Shown: one piece after another, positions 7,239-15,700 of the stretch
Numbering within the stretch: position 1 is the first letter of the stretch
How the letters are laid out: each line of letters starts with the position of its first letter
Assembly (NCBI GenBank): GCA_019420305.1
Contig: JAHZHL010000026.1
Location: 1-31,655, forward strand
Source of the DNA: Bacillota bacterium
GTDB taxonomy: Bacteria > Bacillota > Clostridia > Peptostreptococcales > Anaerovoracaceae
Direction: 5' to 3'
DNA length: 31,655 bases
Notes under the pieces: model-generated
Database searches by the model: none
Told to the model about the DNA's origin: nothing
What the model saw: the letters and a program-made list of their open reading frames with translations, nothing else
Made by a program: the position numbers and the translations under genes

Positions 7239-8378
7239 ATGGAACAGTTGAAACAAACATTTCAGTCTGCCCTCTTCGAGCAGACTCTGGTAAAAATTAT
7301 CTTCAGCAATCCCCGCAAGAAATCACTGCCTTACAAAAAAGTCACGCTTCGCCCAATCCTGCTCCACGGCAGGAAGATGTTCCAGGCAGAGTTTCACTAT
7401 GAAAAAAAGGCGATTCATGAGAATCTGGAAGAGGGTGCTGTCCTGGCTGCCTGTCTTGACTTTGTCCTGCGCGATTTCAAGCAAATCAACCTCTTTACAG
7501 AGGAATCGGACATTCAGATCCTGGCTGCCAAACCGGATCGGCCGAAAATCATACAAAAACCCGGTACGCTCCGAAGGGAGAACCTGTCTCATAACCATAT
7601 CAAAAATTACGCCATTGCAGAAGGAACGCCCTGCGACTTTCTGATCCGCCTGGGCGTCATGGATCCCAAGGGGAAAGTGTTTCCGCGGCATTACTCCAAA
7701 TTCCGGCAGATCAATCGATTCCTGGAGATTCTCCAGGATGTATTTCCCAGCCTTCCCAGCGGCATGGGCCGTCCCCTGCGCATCATCGACTTCGGCTGCG
7801 GAAAAGCGTACCTGACCTTTGCCCTCTATCATTATCTTCGGGTCATCCAGAACCGCAACGTGGAAATCATCGGACTGGATTTAAAAGAAGATGTAATCGA
7901 ATTCTGCAACCGGATCGCTTCCGATCTCCATTATGAGCATCTGCGGTTCCTTATGGGAGATATCGCGGACTATACAAATGACTACGCCGATATGGTCGTC
8001 ACCCTCCATGCCTGTGACACTGCCACAGATTTCGCGCTGATCAATGCCGTAAAATGGAATACCCGGGTCATTCTTTCCGTTCCATGCTGTCAGCACGAGC
8101 TTTTCGGACAAATCCGCAATGCTCTTCACGCTCCCATGTTCAAGCATGGAATTCTCAAAGATCGGTTCACCGAAATTCTCACGGACGGTCTGCGGGGATT
8201 GAAACTGGAAGCCTGCGGCTACGATGTCGCAATGATCGAATTTACCAGCCTGGAACATACCTCCAAGAATATTATGATCCGGGCGATCCGAACCGGAAGG
8301 CCAGACAGCCGCGCCGCCGCGGAATACGAACGTCTGAAGGAATTTTACCAGGTTCACCCCTCGATTGATGCATTATAG
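7239..8378 (+). CDS. SAM-dependent methyltransferase, Methyltransf_32-like
   Basis: This 379-residue cytosolic protein has a class I methyltransferase fold in its second half. The SAM-binding loop is IIDFGCGKAYLTF (about 182-194), the acidic strand end is IIGLDLKEDV (210-219), and LHACDTATD (256-264) and SVPCCQHEL (280-288) follow. The V-P-C-C-Q block is typical of the Methyltransf_32 family, which also includes eukaryotic METTL25-like proteins. The N-terminal 150 residues are a family-specific domain with no recognised motif. The target is unknown; RNA or protein are both possible. I chose the ATG at 7239 with AAGGAA 8 nt upstream, over an in-frame TTG at 7218 that lacks a site. Confidence 0.82.
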   Translation: MEQLKQTFQSALFEQTLVKIIFSNPRKKSLPYKKVTLRPILLHGRKMFQAEFHYEKKAIHENLEEGAVLAACLDFVLRDFKQINLFTEESDIQILAAKPDRPKIIQKPGTLRRENLSHNHIKNYAIAEGTPCDFLIRLGVMDPKGKVFPRHYSKFRQINRFLEILQDVFPSLPSGMGRPLRIIDFGCGKAYLTFALYHYLRVIQNRNVEIIGLDLKEDVIEFCNRIASDLHYEHLRFLMGDIADYTNDYADMVVTLHACDTATDFALINAVKWNTRVILSVPCCQHELFGQIRNALHAPMFKHGILKDRFTEILTDGLRGLKLEACGYDVAMIEFTSLEHTSKNIMIRAIRTGRPDSRAAAEYERLKEFYQVHPSIDAL

Positions 8379-8382
8379 AACG

Positions 8383-8420
8383 AAAAAGACCGCGGAGCAT
8401 AAAATTCCACGGTCTTTTTT
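8383..8420. terminator. Bidirectional terminator between methyltransferase and antiporter genes
   Basis: AAAAAGACCGCGG (8383-8395) pairs with CCACGGTCTTTTT (8407-8419) with one mismatch. Either strand gives a stem flanked by a run of Us. It lies 5 nt after the methyltransferase stop and 8 nt before the antiporter stop on the other strand. Confidence 0.9.
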
Positions 8421-8427
8421 TCCTGCT

Positions 8428-9756
8428 TTATAATTTTATCCGTTCCGCAATTTCCTCCCGGATATCCTTTTCTTCCTTCACAGGGACTGACTTCTGTGGT
8501 CGGAAAATCATAAAGAGAATCGCGCACACAGCCATCAAAACCGGATAATATAAGTTCGGAATGATATTCAGCGGTGTCAGCCCCACCAGCGCGGCAGCCG
8601 TCAGAAGCTGCGCTCCGTAAGGGATAAGACCCTGCCCGACTGACGCAAAAATATCCAGAAGAGACGCTACCCGCTTTGGCTCCACACCCAGCTCGTCTCC
8701 GATCTCCTTCGCAATCGGCCCTGCCATGACAATAGCAACTGTATTATTTGCTGTACACAAATCTACCAAAAGAACCAACAGCGCAATTCCAAACTCCGCT
8801 CCCCGCTTTCCTTTTGTCCTCTTTTTAATCGTATCAATAATCAGATCAATTCCGCCGTTTTCTTTTATCAGTGAAACGATGCACGCAACGATCAGAGAAA
8901 TAATCGAGATTTCAAACAACCCTGTCATTCCGTCGCCAATAGCGGTAAAACTTTCAATTAAAGTAAACTCTCCGTATGCCACACCCACAATTATGGAAAG
9001 AATAATTCCTGAAATCAGCACAAGGAACACATTAAATCCAATCAGAGCGCCAATGAGTACTACCAGATACGGAATTACCTGCACAAAATTATAATCATAA
9101 GAGGCTTGTGATTGATAACTCAGCCCCATCGTCTGTACAAAGAAAAGAATGACCGTAATCACTGCCGCCGGAAGCACAATGAAAAAATTCTGTTTAAACT
9201 TATCCTTCATTTCGCACCCCTGAGTCCGCACCGCCGCAATGGTGGTATCGGAAATCATGGACAGATTATCACCAAACATGGCTCCGCAGACAACCGCTCC
9301 GATGCAGATCGCCAGCGGAAACCCTGTCTGCTGCGAAACCCCCAGCGCAATGGGCGCAAGCGCGGTAATCGTCCCCATGGACGTCCCCATGGAAATGGAA
9401 ATAAAGCAACCGATCACAAACAGTCCCGGCACCATAAACTGCGGCGGCATTACCGAAAGTCCGAAATTAACCGTACTGTCCACCCCTCCCGCAGCGGTGA
9501 CCACCCCGGAAAACGCGCCTGCCACAATAAAGATCAAAATCATGGTTATGATGTTAACATCGCCCGCGCCTTTGGCGATAATTGACAGCTTTTCATCAAA
9601 CGTCAGCCTTCGATTCTGCAGCATCCCCACAAATAATGCCGCTACAAAAGCGACCAGCGCAGGCATAGCGTAAAAATCTCCGCTTATAGTTCCGACTCCG
9701 GCAAACAGCACAATAAATACAATAAAGGGCAGCAACGCCCAGCCGCGTCTTTTCAT
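8428..9756 (-). CDS. nhaC: NhaC-family Na+/H+ antiporter
   Basis: This 442-residue membrane protein has about 11-12 hydrophobic segments. The NhaC hallmark GAMFGDNLSMISDTTIAA is at residues 158-175, preceded by ISMGTSMGTITALAPIA (121-137). Family members exchange Na+ for H+, and some (MleN-like) exchange malate with lactate, so the substrate is not fixed by sequence. The ATG at 9756 has GAGAGG 8 nt upstream; the longer frame to 9798 only adds residues with no family match. It follows lemA by 60 nt with no clear promoter in the gap, so it is probably the last gene of the sigma factor-ung-lemA-nhaC operon, ending at the terminator at 8383-8420. Confidence 0.9.
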   Translation of the reverse strand: MKRRGWALLPFIVFIVLFAGVGTISGDFYAMPALVAFVAALFVGMLQNRRLTFDEKLSIIAKGAGDVNIITMILIFIVAGAFSGVVTAAGGVDSTVNFGLSVMPPQFMVPGLFVIGCFISISMGTSMGTITALAPIALGVSQQTGFPLAICIGAVVCGAMFGDNLSMISDTTIAAVRTQGCEMKDKFKQNFFIVLPAAVITVILFFVQTMGLSYQSQASYDYNFVQVIPYLVVLIGALIGFNVFLVLISGIILSIIVGVAYGEFTLIESFTAIGDGMTGLFEISIISLIVACIVSLIKENGGIDLIIDTIKKRTKGKRGAEFGIALLVLLVDLCTANNTVAIVMAGPIAKEIGDELGVEPKRVASLLDIFASVGQGLIPYGAQLLTAAALVGLTPLNIIPNLYYPVLMAVCAILFMIFRPQKSVPVKEEKDIREEIAERIKL

Positions 9757-9816
9757 AATCTGTTCCTCTCTCTTTTCAAATTTCTGAAACCCTCGCAACC
9801 AATCCGCTCCCGCCTT

Positions 9817-10338
9817 TTATATGAGCGGCCGTCCGGTAAAATGAAACAGCTTTGCGATCAGGCTGCTGGGAAATACATGAACCCTCTGATTGAGCATCTT
9901 TGCGATCGTATTATAAAAGGTCGCCGCATGGACGATATTCCGATCCGCGTCCTCAATGTCCTGTCTGAGGCGGACACATCGCTTATCCTCTTTGAGCGTT
10001 TCCTCGGCATCCAGCGCCGTAAAAAGTGTCTTAATCGTTTCCGCCACCGCGCCCTCACTGACGATTCGCTCCTCCAAGGAACCCGCTTCCTCCGCAAGCC
10101 GGACAGCATCCGCGGCATTTTGCGCCACATCGCTCAGATCCCTGTCTCCATGTTTTTTTACCAGCTTTATCAGTTTTAAAAGGTGCGTTCTCCTTTTTTT
10201 CATATAGATTTCCACTGCGGAAAACGCTTCCTCCGTACTGTTTCTTAGATTGGAAAAGCCCCTGTAGGACATCCCTATCCAGAAAACAACTACGGCCGCC
10301 AGAGCGAAAACCGCAGCCGCAATACTCATCGATGACAT
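9817..10338 (-). CDS. lemA: LemA family membrane protein
   Basis: This 173-residue protein has one N-terminal membrane helix (about residues 5-23), followed by the helical LemA domain. The family signature is clear near the end: a D-A-D-R-N-I-V segment, then ATFYNTIAKMLNQ and a VFPSSLIAKLFHF-type C-terminus. LemA proteins are anchored at the membrane; their biochemical role is not settled. The ATG at 10338 follows AAGGAGG. It starts 13 nt after the ung stop on the same strand. LemA genes often sit with HtpX or TPM-domain genes; neither is present here. Confidence 0.9.
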   Translation of the reverse strand: MSSMSIAAAVFALAAVVVFWIGMSYRGFSNLRNSTEEAFSAVEIYMKKRRTHLLKLIKLVKKHGDRDLSDVAQNAADAVRLAEEAGSLEERIVSEGAVAETIKTLFTALDAEETLKEDKRCVRLRQDIEDADRNIVHAATFYNTIAKMLNQRVHVFPSSLIAKLFHFTGRPLI

Positions 10339-10351
10339 CTTAAATGCCTCC

Positions 10352-11023
10352 TTACTCCGGAATTTCCCACTCTACAGGTTCTTTGCCAAAACGCTTCAGA
10401 AAGGCGTTCGTCTTTGAAAAATAATGTTTTCCCCAAAAACCCCGCCCCGCTCCCAGAGGACTCGGATGCGCACCTTCCAGAATCAGATGTCGGTTGTTGG
10501 TAATAAGGGATTTCTTTGCCCGCGCGTTTCCTCCCCACAGAATAAATACCATTGGATCAGCCCGCTCATTTAAAAGCGTTATCACACGATCCGTAAAAAT
10601 TTCCCATCCCATTCCTTTATGCGAGTTCGGCTGTCCCCTCCGCACGGTAAGTACCGTATTTAATAGAAGCACGCCGCTTCTGGCCCAGCTTTCCAAACAT
10701 CCGTGGCTCGGAGGCGCAATCCCCAGATCGTCTTTCATTTCCTGAAAAATATTCACAAGGGACGGAGGCGGGGCAACCGGCTTTTGCACAGAAAAACAAA
10801 GGCCATGAGCCTGTCCCGGCTGATGATAGGGATCCTGCCCTAAAATCACTGCTTTTACCTCCTTATAGGGCGTCAGTTTCAAGGCATTGAAAATATCATA
10901 CATATCCGGATAAACAGTTCTGGTCTTATATTCCTTAATCAGAAAACATCTCAGCTTCTGATAATATTCTTTTTCAAATTCTCCCTCCAGGATTTGATCC
11001 CAGTCGTTACCTATGTTCACCAT
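10352..11023 (-). CDS. ung: Uracil-DNA glycosylase, family 1
   Basis: This protein removes uracil from DNA in base-excision repair. With the chosen start it has 223 residues, close to the family norm of 220-230. The water-activating loop is VILGQDPYHQPGQAHG (Asp64), the wall motif is SGVLLLNTVLTVR (about 116-128), and the minor-groove loop is EGAHPSPLGAG (His186). The ATG at 11023 gives MVNIGNDWD, the usual family start. A TTG at 11059 (12 residues longer) has AGAAGG 6 nt upstream and is a real alternative, since a strong promoter would start transcription almost exactly at the ATG. The gene follows the ECF sigma gene and precedes lemA. Confidence 0.95.
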   Translation of the reverse strand: MVNIGNDWDQILEGEFEKEYYQKLRCFLIKEYKTRTVYPDMYDIFNALKLTPYKEVKAVILGQDPYHQPGQAHGLCFSVQKPVAPPPSLVNIFQEMKDDLGIAPPSHGCLESWARSGVLLLNTVLTVRRGQPNSHKGMGWEIFTDRVITLLNERADPMVFILWGGNARAKKSLITNNRHLILEGAHPSPLGAGRGFWGKHYFSKTNAFLKRFGKEPVEWEIPE

Positions 11024-11030
11024 ATTGTCT

Positions 11031-11059
11031 ATTATAGCGGACTTTACGATGAAAAACAA
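11031..11059 (-). promoter_or_regulatory. Consensus-like promoter overlapping the ung start
   Basis: TTGTTT (11054-11059) and TATAAT (11031-11036) on the minus strand are spaced by exactly 17 bp. The predicted transcription start is near 11024, one base before the ATG at 11023. A transcript from here would be leaderless. Confidence 0.5.
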
Positions 11060-11076
11060 GCCGTACCTTCTAAGCC

Positions 11077-11622
11077 TTACTTCCGTTTTTCAATCACAGC
11101 CTCTGCGGCCGCGAACCCTCTCAGTTTTTCCAGCGCTCTTCTGTGCCTGCTTTTGACTGTGTTCTCGCTTTCACCTGTAATCTGCGCGATTTCGGCGAGG
11201 TTGTATCCTTCATAGTAGTACAGCCGCAAAAGAATGACGGCATCTTCCGGCAGTCTCCGCAAGAGACGCGCGATCTGTTCCCTGTCTCCGATTCGTTCCA
11301 GTTCGTTGGCAAGACGCAAATAATAATTTCCATCCTGCCTCGCTACATCAACCGCAAATTCCTCCGCATCCAGTGAGCGGATCGCTTGTCTGTTTTTCAT
11401 TACCTCCCGCCAATGCCGATTCACTTCATTTCTGGTAATGCTCCACAGCCACGCGTCCATCTTTTCCACATCTCTCAGTTTATTGAGATAACGCAGCGCT
11501 TTGATGAAAACTTCCTGAAGCAGATCTTCCCGATCCTGTTTCTCTACATTCATAATAGCCAGAAGCCGATTTATATTGTTATATTTGCTGCATAGCAGTG
11601 CTTCCTTTTCTTTTGTATCCAA
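11077..11622 (-). CDS. ECF-type RNA polymerase sigma factor
   Basis: This 181-residue protein has sigma region 2 at about residues 10-75 (DLLQEVFIKALRYLNKL, then DAWLWSITRNEVNRHWRE) and region 4 at about 120-170 (LPEDAVILLRLYYYEGYNLA, then SENTVKSRHRRALEKLR). The start is a TTG at 11622 with GAGGAAG 5 nt upstream; no better ATG exists. Regions 1.1 and 3 are absent, as expected of the ECF group. No anti-sigma gene follows; instead ung starts 53 nt downstream (17 nt if its TTG start is used), then lemA and nhaC. ECF factors usually direct their own operon, so these genes may be its targets. Confidence 0.9.
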   Translation of the reverse strand: MDTKEKEALLCSKYNNINRLLAIMNVEKQDREDLLQEVFIKALRYLNKLRDVEKMDAWLWSITRNEVNRHWREVMKNRQAIRSLDAEEFAVDVARQDGNYYLRLANELERIGDREQIARLLRRLPEDAVILLRLYYYEGYNLAEIAQITGESENTVKSRHRRALEKLRGFAAAEAVIEKRK

Positions 11623-11650
11623 CTTTGCTTCCTCTCTGACTCGTAGTATG

Positions 11651-11669
11651 ATTCTATCTACTTATAAGT
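11651..11669. promoter_or_regulatory. Palindrome and -10-like box upstream of the sigma factor gene
   Basis: ACTTATAAGT (11660-11669) is a perfect 10-bp palindrome. It adjoins a minus-strand TAGAAT (11651-11656) that could act as a -10 for the sigma gene. I found no clear -35 partner. Confidence 0.25.
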
Positions 11670-11790
11670 GTATTGATTTCCCAGCCTCTCGGAATACTCT
11701 TTGGGACGATTTTTCTATATCTTTTAGCGGATTTTTTTTTGAATGGACAAAACAAGAAGGCTCATTTGCACCTTTTTCACTCAGTCCCTG

Positions 11791-11800
11791 TTCTATAGAA
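11791..11800. promoter_or_regulatory. Palindrome upstream of XRE regulator
   Basis: TTCTATAGAA is a perfect 10-bp palindrome 39 nt before the start of the plus-strand XRE gene. It contains a TATAGA that could be its -10. Autoregulation through such a site is common for small XRE repressors but is inferred here. Confidence 0.3.
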
Positions 11801-11839
11801 GGCGAACCGTAAATATGCACAGAGGAAGGAGATTTTTAT

Positions 11840-12232
11840 ATGAAAGCACAACTTCAGGAGCGTGTTGCCCATAATCTGTCGGCGCTTCGGCAAAACGCGC
11901 AGTTAAGCCAGAGCGCGCTCGCGGCGAAAATTTCAGTCTGCCGTTCCACCTATTGTCAGTATGAACACGGGGATCGGCTCCCCGATGTCGCCACTCTATA
12001 TACATTGTGCGAATTCTATCATGTCAATATGGACACCATGCTGAGATATGACGTTCGTGAGGTTCTTCAGGAGTATTTCCTGTTCCAGGAGTACACACAG
12101 GACACGACAAAACTTCTGATGATTTACAATTCGCTCTCTGAATTTTCGAAGGGAAGACTGCTGGAACGAGCGGAAGAACTGGCGCAGTTGGATCAAATGA
12201 AAAAACGGGACGCATTCTATCTAAACTACTAG
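11840..12232 (+). CDS. XRE-family helix-turn-helix regulator
   Basis: This 130-residue protein has an N-terminal XRE domain at about residues 8-66: NLSALRQNAQLSQSALAAKI, then the recognition helix in CRSTYCQYEHGDRLPD and TLYTLCEFYHVNMDTML. The C-terminal half is mostly helical and charged, with no ligand-binding motif I recognise. GGAAGGAG lies 8 nt before the ATG. It diverges from the ECF sigma gene and converges on a second XRE gene, so it could regulate the sigma operon, itself, or both. Confidence 0.85.
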   Translation: MKAQLQERVAHNLSALRQNAQLSQSALAAKISVCRSTYCQYEHGDRLPDVATLYTLCEFYHVNMDTMLRYDVREVLQEYFLFQEYTQDTTKLLMIYNSLSEFSKGRLLERAEELAQLDQMKKRDAFYLNY

Positions 12233-12235
12233 TCG

Positions 12236-12274
12236 GTTCTGCGCGCGCTATCGTTCCCCGGCTGCACGCAGAAC
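12236..12274. terminator. Hairpin between convergent XRE genes
   Basis: GTTCTGCG (12236-12243) pairs with CGCAGAAC (12267-12274) around a GC-rich loop. It separates the two convergent regulators. No proper U tract follows on either strand, so termination may be weak. Confidence 0.45.
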
Positions 12275-12281
12275 GGTTCTT

Positions 12282-12632
12282 CTACCTTTCCTTCAGTTCC
12301 CTCAAGCCTTCTAAATAGCCCAGCACCCTGGACTGCAGATCCCCGGGGAGCTCATCCCATAAAAGGAGCAATTCCTTTTGCTTGTCGGTCAAGTCTACTC
12401 GTGACTCGTCCTCTAAAAAGAACTGCGACATGGTAATATCCAGACCCTCACAAATCTTCTGCAACGTCGGAAGAGTCGGCATTGTATCCTTCTTGAACAT
12501 ATTTGTAAGTGTTGTATACGGAATCTGAGCCTGCTTTGCCAGTTTGTACTTTGTAATACCTTTTTTGCCACATATGGCTTCTATTCTCTCAAGTGCATAA
12601 TTCACAACCGATAACCTCATTTCTATACCCAT
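12282..12632 (-). CDS. Small XRE-family helix-turn-helix regulator
   Basis: This 116-residue protein has the XRE domain at about residues 10-70: LERIEAICGKKGITKYKLAK, AQIPYTTLTNMFK, PTLPTLQKICEGLDITMSQF. Its remaining 45 residues carry a KQKELLLLWDELP block common in clostridial phage-like and housekeeping XRE proteins. The ATG at 12632 has AGGA 6 nt upstream. It lies downstream of polC on the same strand but is separated by a terminator-like hairpin and has its own likely operator, so it is probably independent. The targets are unknown. Confidence 0.85.
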   Translation of the reverse strand: MGIEMRLSVVNYALERIEAICGKKGITKYKLAKQAQIPYTTLTNMFKKDTMPTLPTLQKICEGLDITMSQFFLEDESRVDLTDKQKELLLLWDELPGDLQSRVLGYLEGLRELKER

Positions 12633-12663
12633 ATTTTATCCTAAAACCTCTTTCTTTTTTAGT

Positions 12664-12684
12664 CTATAATATGCGTATATATAG
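12664..12684. promoter_or_regulatory. Imperfect 21-bp palindrome upstream of the XRE gene
   Basis: CTATAATATGCGTATATATAG is close to its own reverse complement, centred on GCG, 32 nt before the XRE start. The minus strand of the same stretch carries TATTAT and TATATA boxes that could be a -10. An autoregulatory operator is the natural reading. Confidence 0.4.
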
Positions 12685-12703
12685 CTACCTGTTTTTTTAA
12701 TAA

Positions 12704-12740
12704 AATAGACCTGCCAATCAGTCCGATCTGCAGATCTATT
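12704..12740 (-). terminator. Terminator after polC
   Basis: On the minus strand AATAGATCTGC pairs with GCAGGTCTATT (11 bp, one G-U), with a 15-nt loop and a TTTTATT tail. It lies 36 nt past the polC stop and would end the pyrH-polC transcript. Confidence 0.7.
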
Positions 12741-12775
12741 TGAAAGTTATCGGAAAATATCTTTTATCACATCGT

Positions 12776-15700
12776 CTAAAAGGAGAACAAACTCAGCTGA
12801 TCCGTCTCCGGAAGTCCTTCCAGCACGCCGTGTTCCCGCAGCTCTTCGATTGCGGTTTTATTGATTTTCGCCCGTTCCCGAATTTCATCCACGGTCTCGT
12901 ACGGACGCACCTTGTATTCATCGGCAAGGGATCTGGCGGCCGTCTCTCCCACGCCGGAAACCGCCACAAAGGGGAGCACGACTTTTCCATCCTTTGTGCC
13001 AAACTTAGTTCCATCGGAGATTCCAAAGCGCGCGGGAAGAAACTCATAACCTCTCGCGTACATTTCGTAAGCCACCTCCAAAACGATCATCTCCGCCTCT
13101 TCTTTTTTGGAAGCGTTGTTTCCCTTGGTTATGATATCGTCCATTTTTTCCTGAACCGCAAGAGAGCCCCGCAGGATCGTCTTTTCATCAAAGTCCGCCG
13201 CCTTGGTGGTAAAGTAAACCGCGTAGAATTCCGGCGGGTAATATACTTTATAATAGGCAATCCGGTAGGACATCATTACATAGGCCACCGCGTGGGCCCG
13301 CGGGAACATGTATTTAATCTTTTTACAGGAACCGATATACCAGTCCGGTACATGATGCTCCCGCATCAGATCTTCCTGCTCCTGGGTCAGGCCTTTTCCC
13401 TTTCTGACCTTTTCCATAATGGTGAAGGCATCTTTGTTGGGAAGTCCCTTCAGGCGCAGATAGTTCATAATGTCGTCACGGGTAGAAATGGCGTCCTTCA
13501 TAGTCGCGGTTCCGCTGACGATCAGCTCCTGAGCGTTGTTTAGCCACACATCCGTACCGTGGGAAAATCCGGAAATCCGTACCAGATCCGCGAATTTTGT
13601 CGGCTTGGTATCATCCAGCATCTTGCGGGTAAAGCTGGTGCCGAATTCCGGGATCCCGTAGCTTCCATGGGTAAATTTGTAATCCGGGTCTTTGATGTCC
13701 AGTCCGTCAATTCCGTTGAAAATGCTGTTGACCTTTTCGTCTTTCAGCGGCACTTTCAGAGGATCCACTCCGGTCATATCCTGGAGCTGACGGATCATGG
13801 ACGGCACATCGTGACCCAGAATATCCAGCTTCAGAAGGTTCTGATCGATGGAATGGTAATCAAAGTGAGTGGTGATAATATCCGAATTCACATCGTTTGC
13901 CGGATGCTGGACCGGACAGAACTCATAAATCTCATGGCCCCTGGGCACGATGATGATGCCGCCTGGATGCTGGCCGGAAGTTCTCCGCACACCTTCACAG
14001 CAGCTTGTCAGCCGATCCGCTTCAAACTTGTTGATGGGGAGCTGGCGCTCCTCAAAGTATTTCATTACATAACCGTAAGCGGTCTTGCCCTGAATCGTGC
14101 CGATGGTTCCCGCCTTATAGACATTCTCCGCGCCGAAAATCTCGTCTACGAATTTGTGGGCGGTGGCCTGGTATTCTCCGGCGAAGTTCAGGTCAATATC
14201 CGGCTCTTTGTCCGCTTCAAATCCCAGGAAGGTCTCGAAAGGAATGGAAAACCCCTCCTGATTGTATTTGGTTCCGCAGACCGGACAGTATTTTTCCGGC
14301 ATATCGACTCCGCAGTCATATTTTTCCTTATCGCCCCACTCCAGGTGCTTGCAGTTGGGGCACAGATAATGGGGCTCCAGGGGGTTTACTTCCGTAATCC
14401 CGGACATGGTGGCGACAAAAGAGGATCCGACTGACCCTCTGGAGCCTACCAGATAGCCGTCCTCCATGGATTTCTGTACCAGCATCTCCGCCGCCATGTA
14501 CATAACCGAATAACCGTTATTAATAATGGAATTCAGTTCCTTATCCAGCCGCGCGCGGATCTCCTGCGGCACCGGATCGCCGTACATGGCGACAACCCGC
14601 TTCTCGCATTTTTCCCGCAGAATTTCATCCGAATGATCGATCTTGGGAGGAAACTTTCCTTCCGGCACCGGCATCATGCGCTCAATCCGGTCGGCAATAG
14701 CGTTGGGCGCTTCGATGACCACCTTGCGGGCCGTTTCCTCACCCAGGTATTGAAATTCTTCCAGCATTTCCTCAGTGGTCCGGAAATACAGGCCCTTGTC
14801 TCCCTCTACATCCTTAAACCCCTGGCCTGCCATGAGAATCCGGCGGTACAGGGCTTCTTCCTCGTCAAAATAATGGGAATCGCAGGTGGCAACGACCGGT
14901 TTTCCGTATTTTTCCCCCAGGGCTACGATTTCCCGGTTGATTTCCATCAGCTGTTCCATATTTTTAACGGTTCCGTTGTTAATCAGGAACTGGTTGTTAA
15001 TCAGAGGCTGAATCTCCAGATAATCGTAAAAATCCACAAGGCGTTTGATTTCCTCTTCGCTTTCCTTATGGAGCACTGCCTGGTAAAGCTCTCCCGCCTC
15101 GCAGGCCGATCCGATAATCAGGCCTTCTCTGTGCTTTTCAATCACGGATTTAGGCATCCGCGGCTTTTTATAAAAATAGTCCAGGTGGGAATAGGAAACC
15201 AGTTTGTACAGATTTTTCAGTCCTACCCGGTTCTGAGCCAGAATAATAACGTGGTTGGTTCCCTTTTTCTTGTAGTCAATGGTTCCGTCCTCGCGAATGC
15301 AGTCCCGGTCCTCCAGCAGATATCCTTCTACCCCATAGAGGATCTTGATGTCCTTTCCGGCATGGGAAGCGTCGGGGAAGGCCTGTACCACGCCGTGGTC
15401 CGTGATGGCGATAGCTTTATGCCCCCAGCTTTCCGCGGTTTTCACCAGATTTTTCACATCGTTGAGCCCGTCCATGGCGCTCATTTTCGTATGTACATGC
15501 AGTTCTACCCGCTTTTCCGGACTGTTATCCTGACGGAACTGTTTTTCGCCTTTTTCAATGCTCTTTGCCTTTACGGTCAGGACATTATCAAAGGTGTCCC
15601 ACTCCGCGTCTCCCTGGATTTTGACAATATCCCCGGAATCAAGATGAGTGTCGATATCGATCCACTTCTGCTCCGGCGCGAAAAACTTGACGCACAGAGA

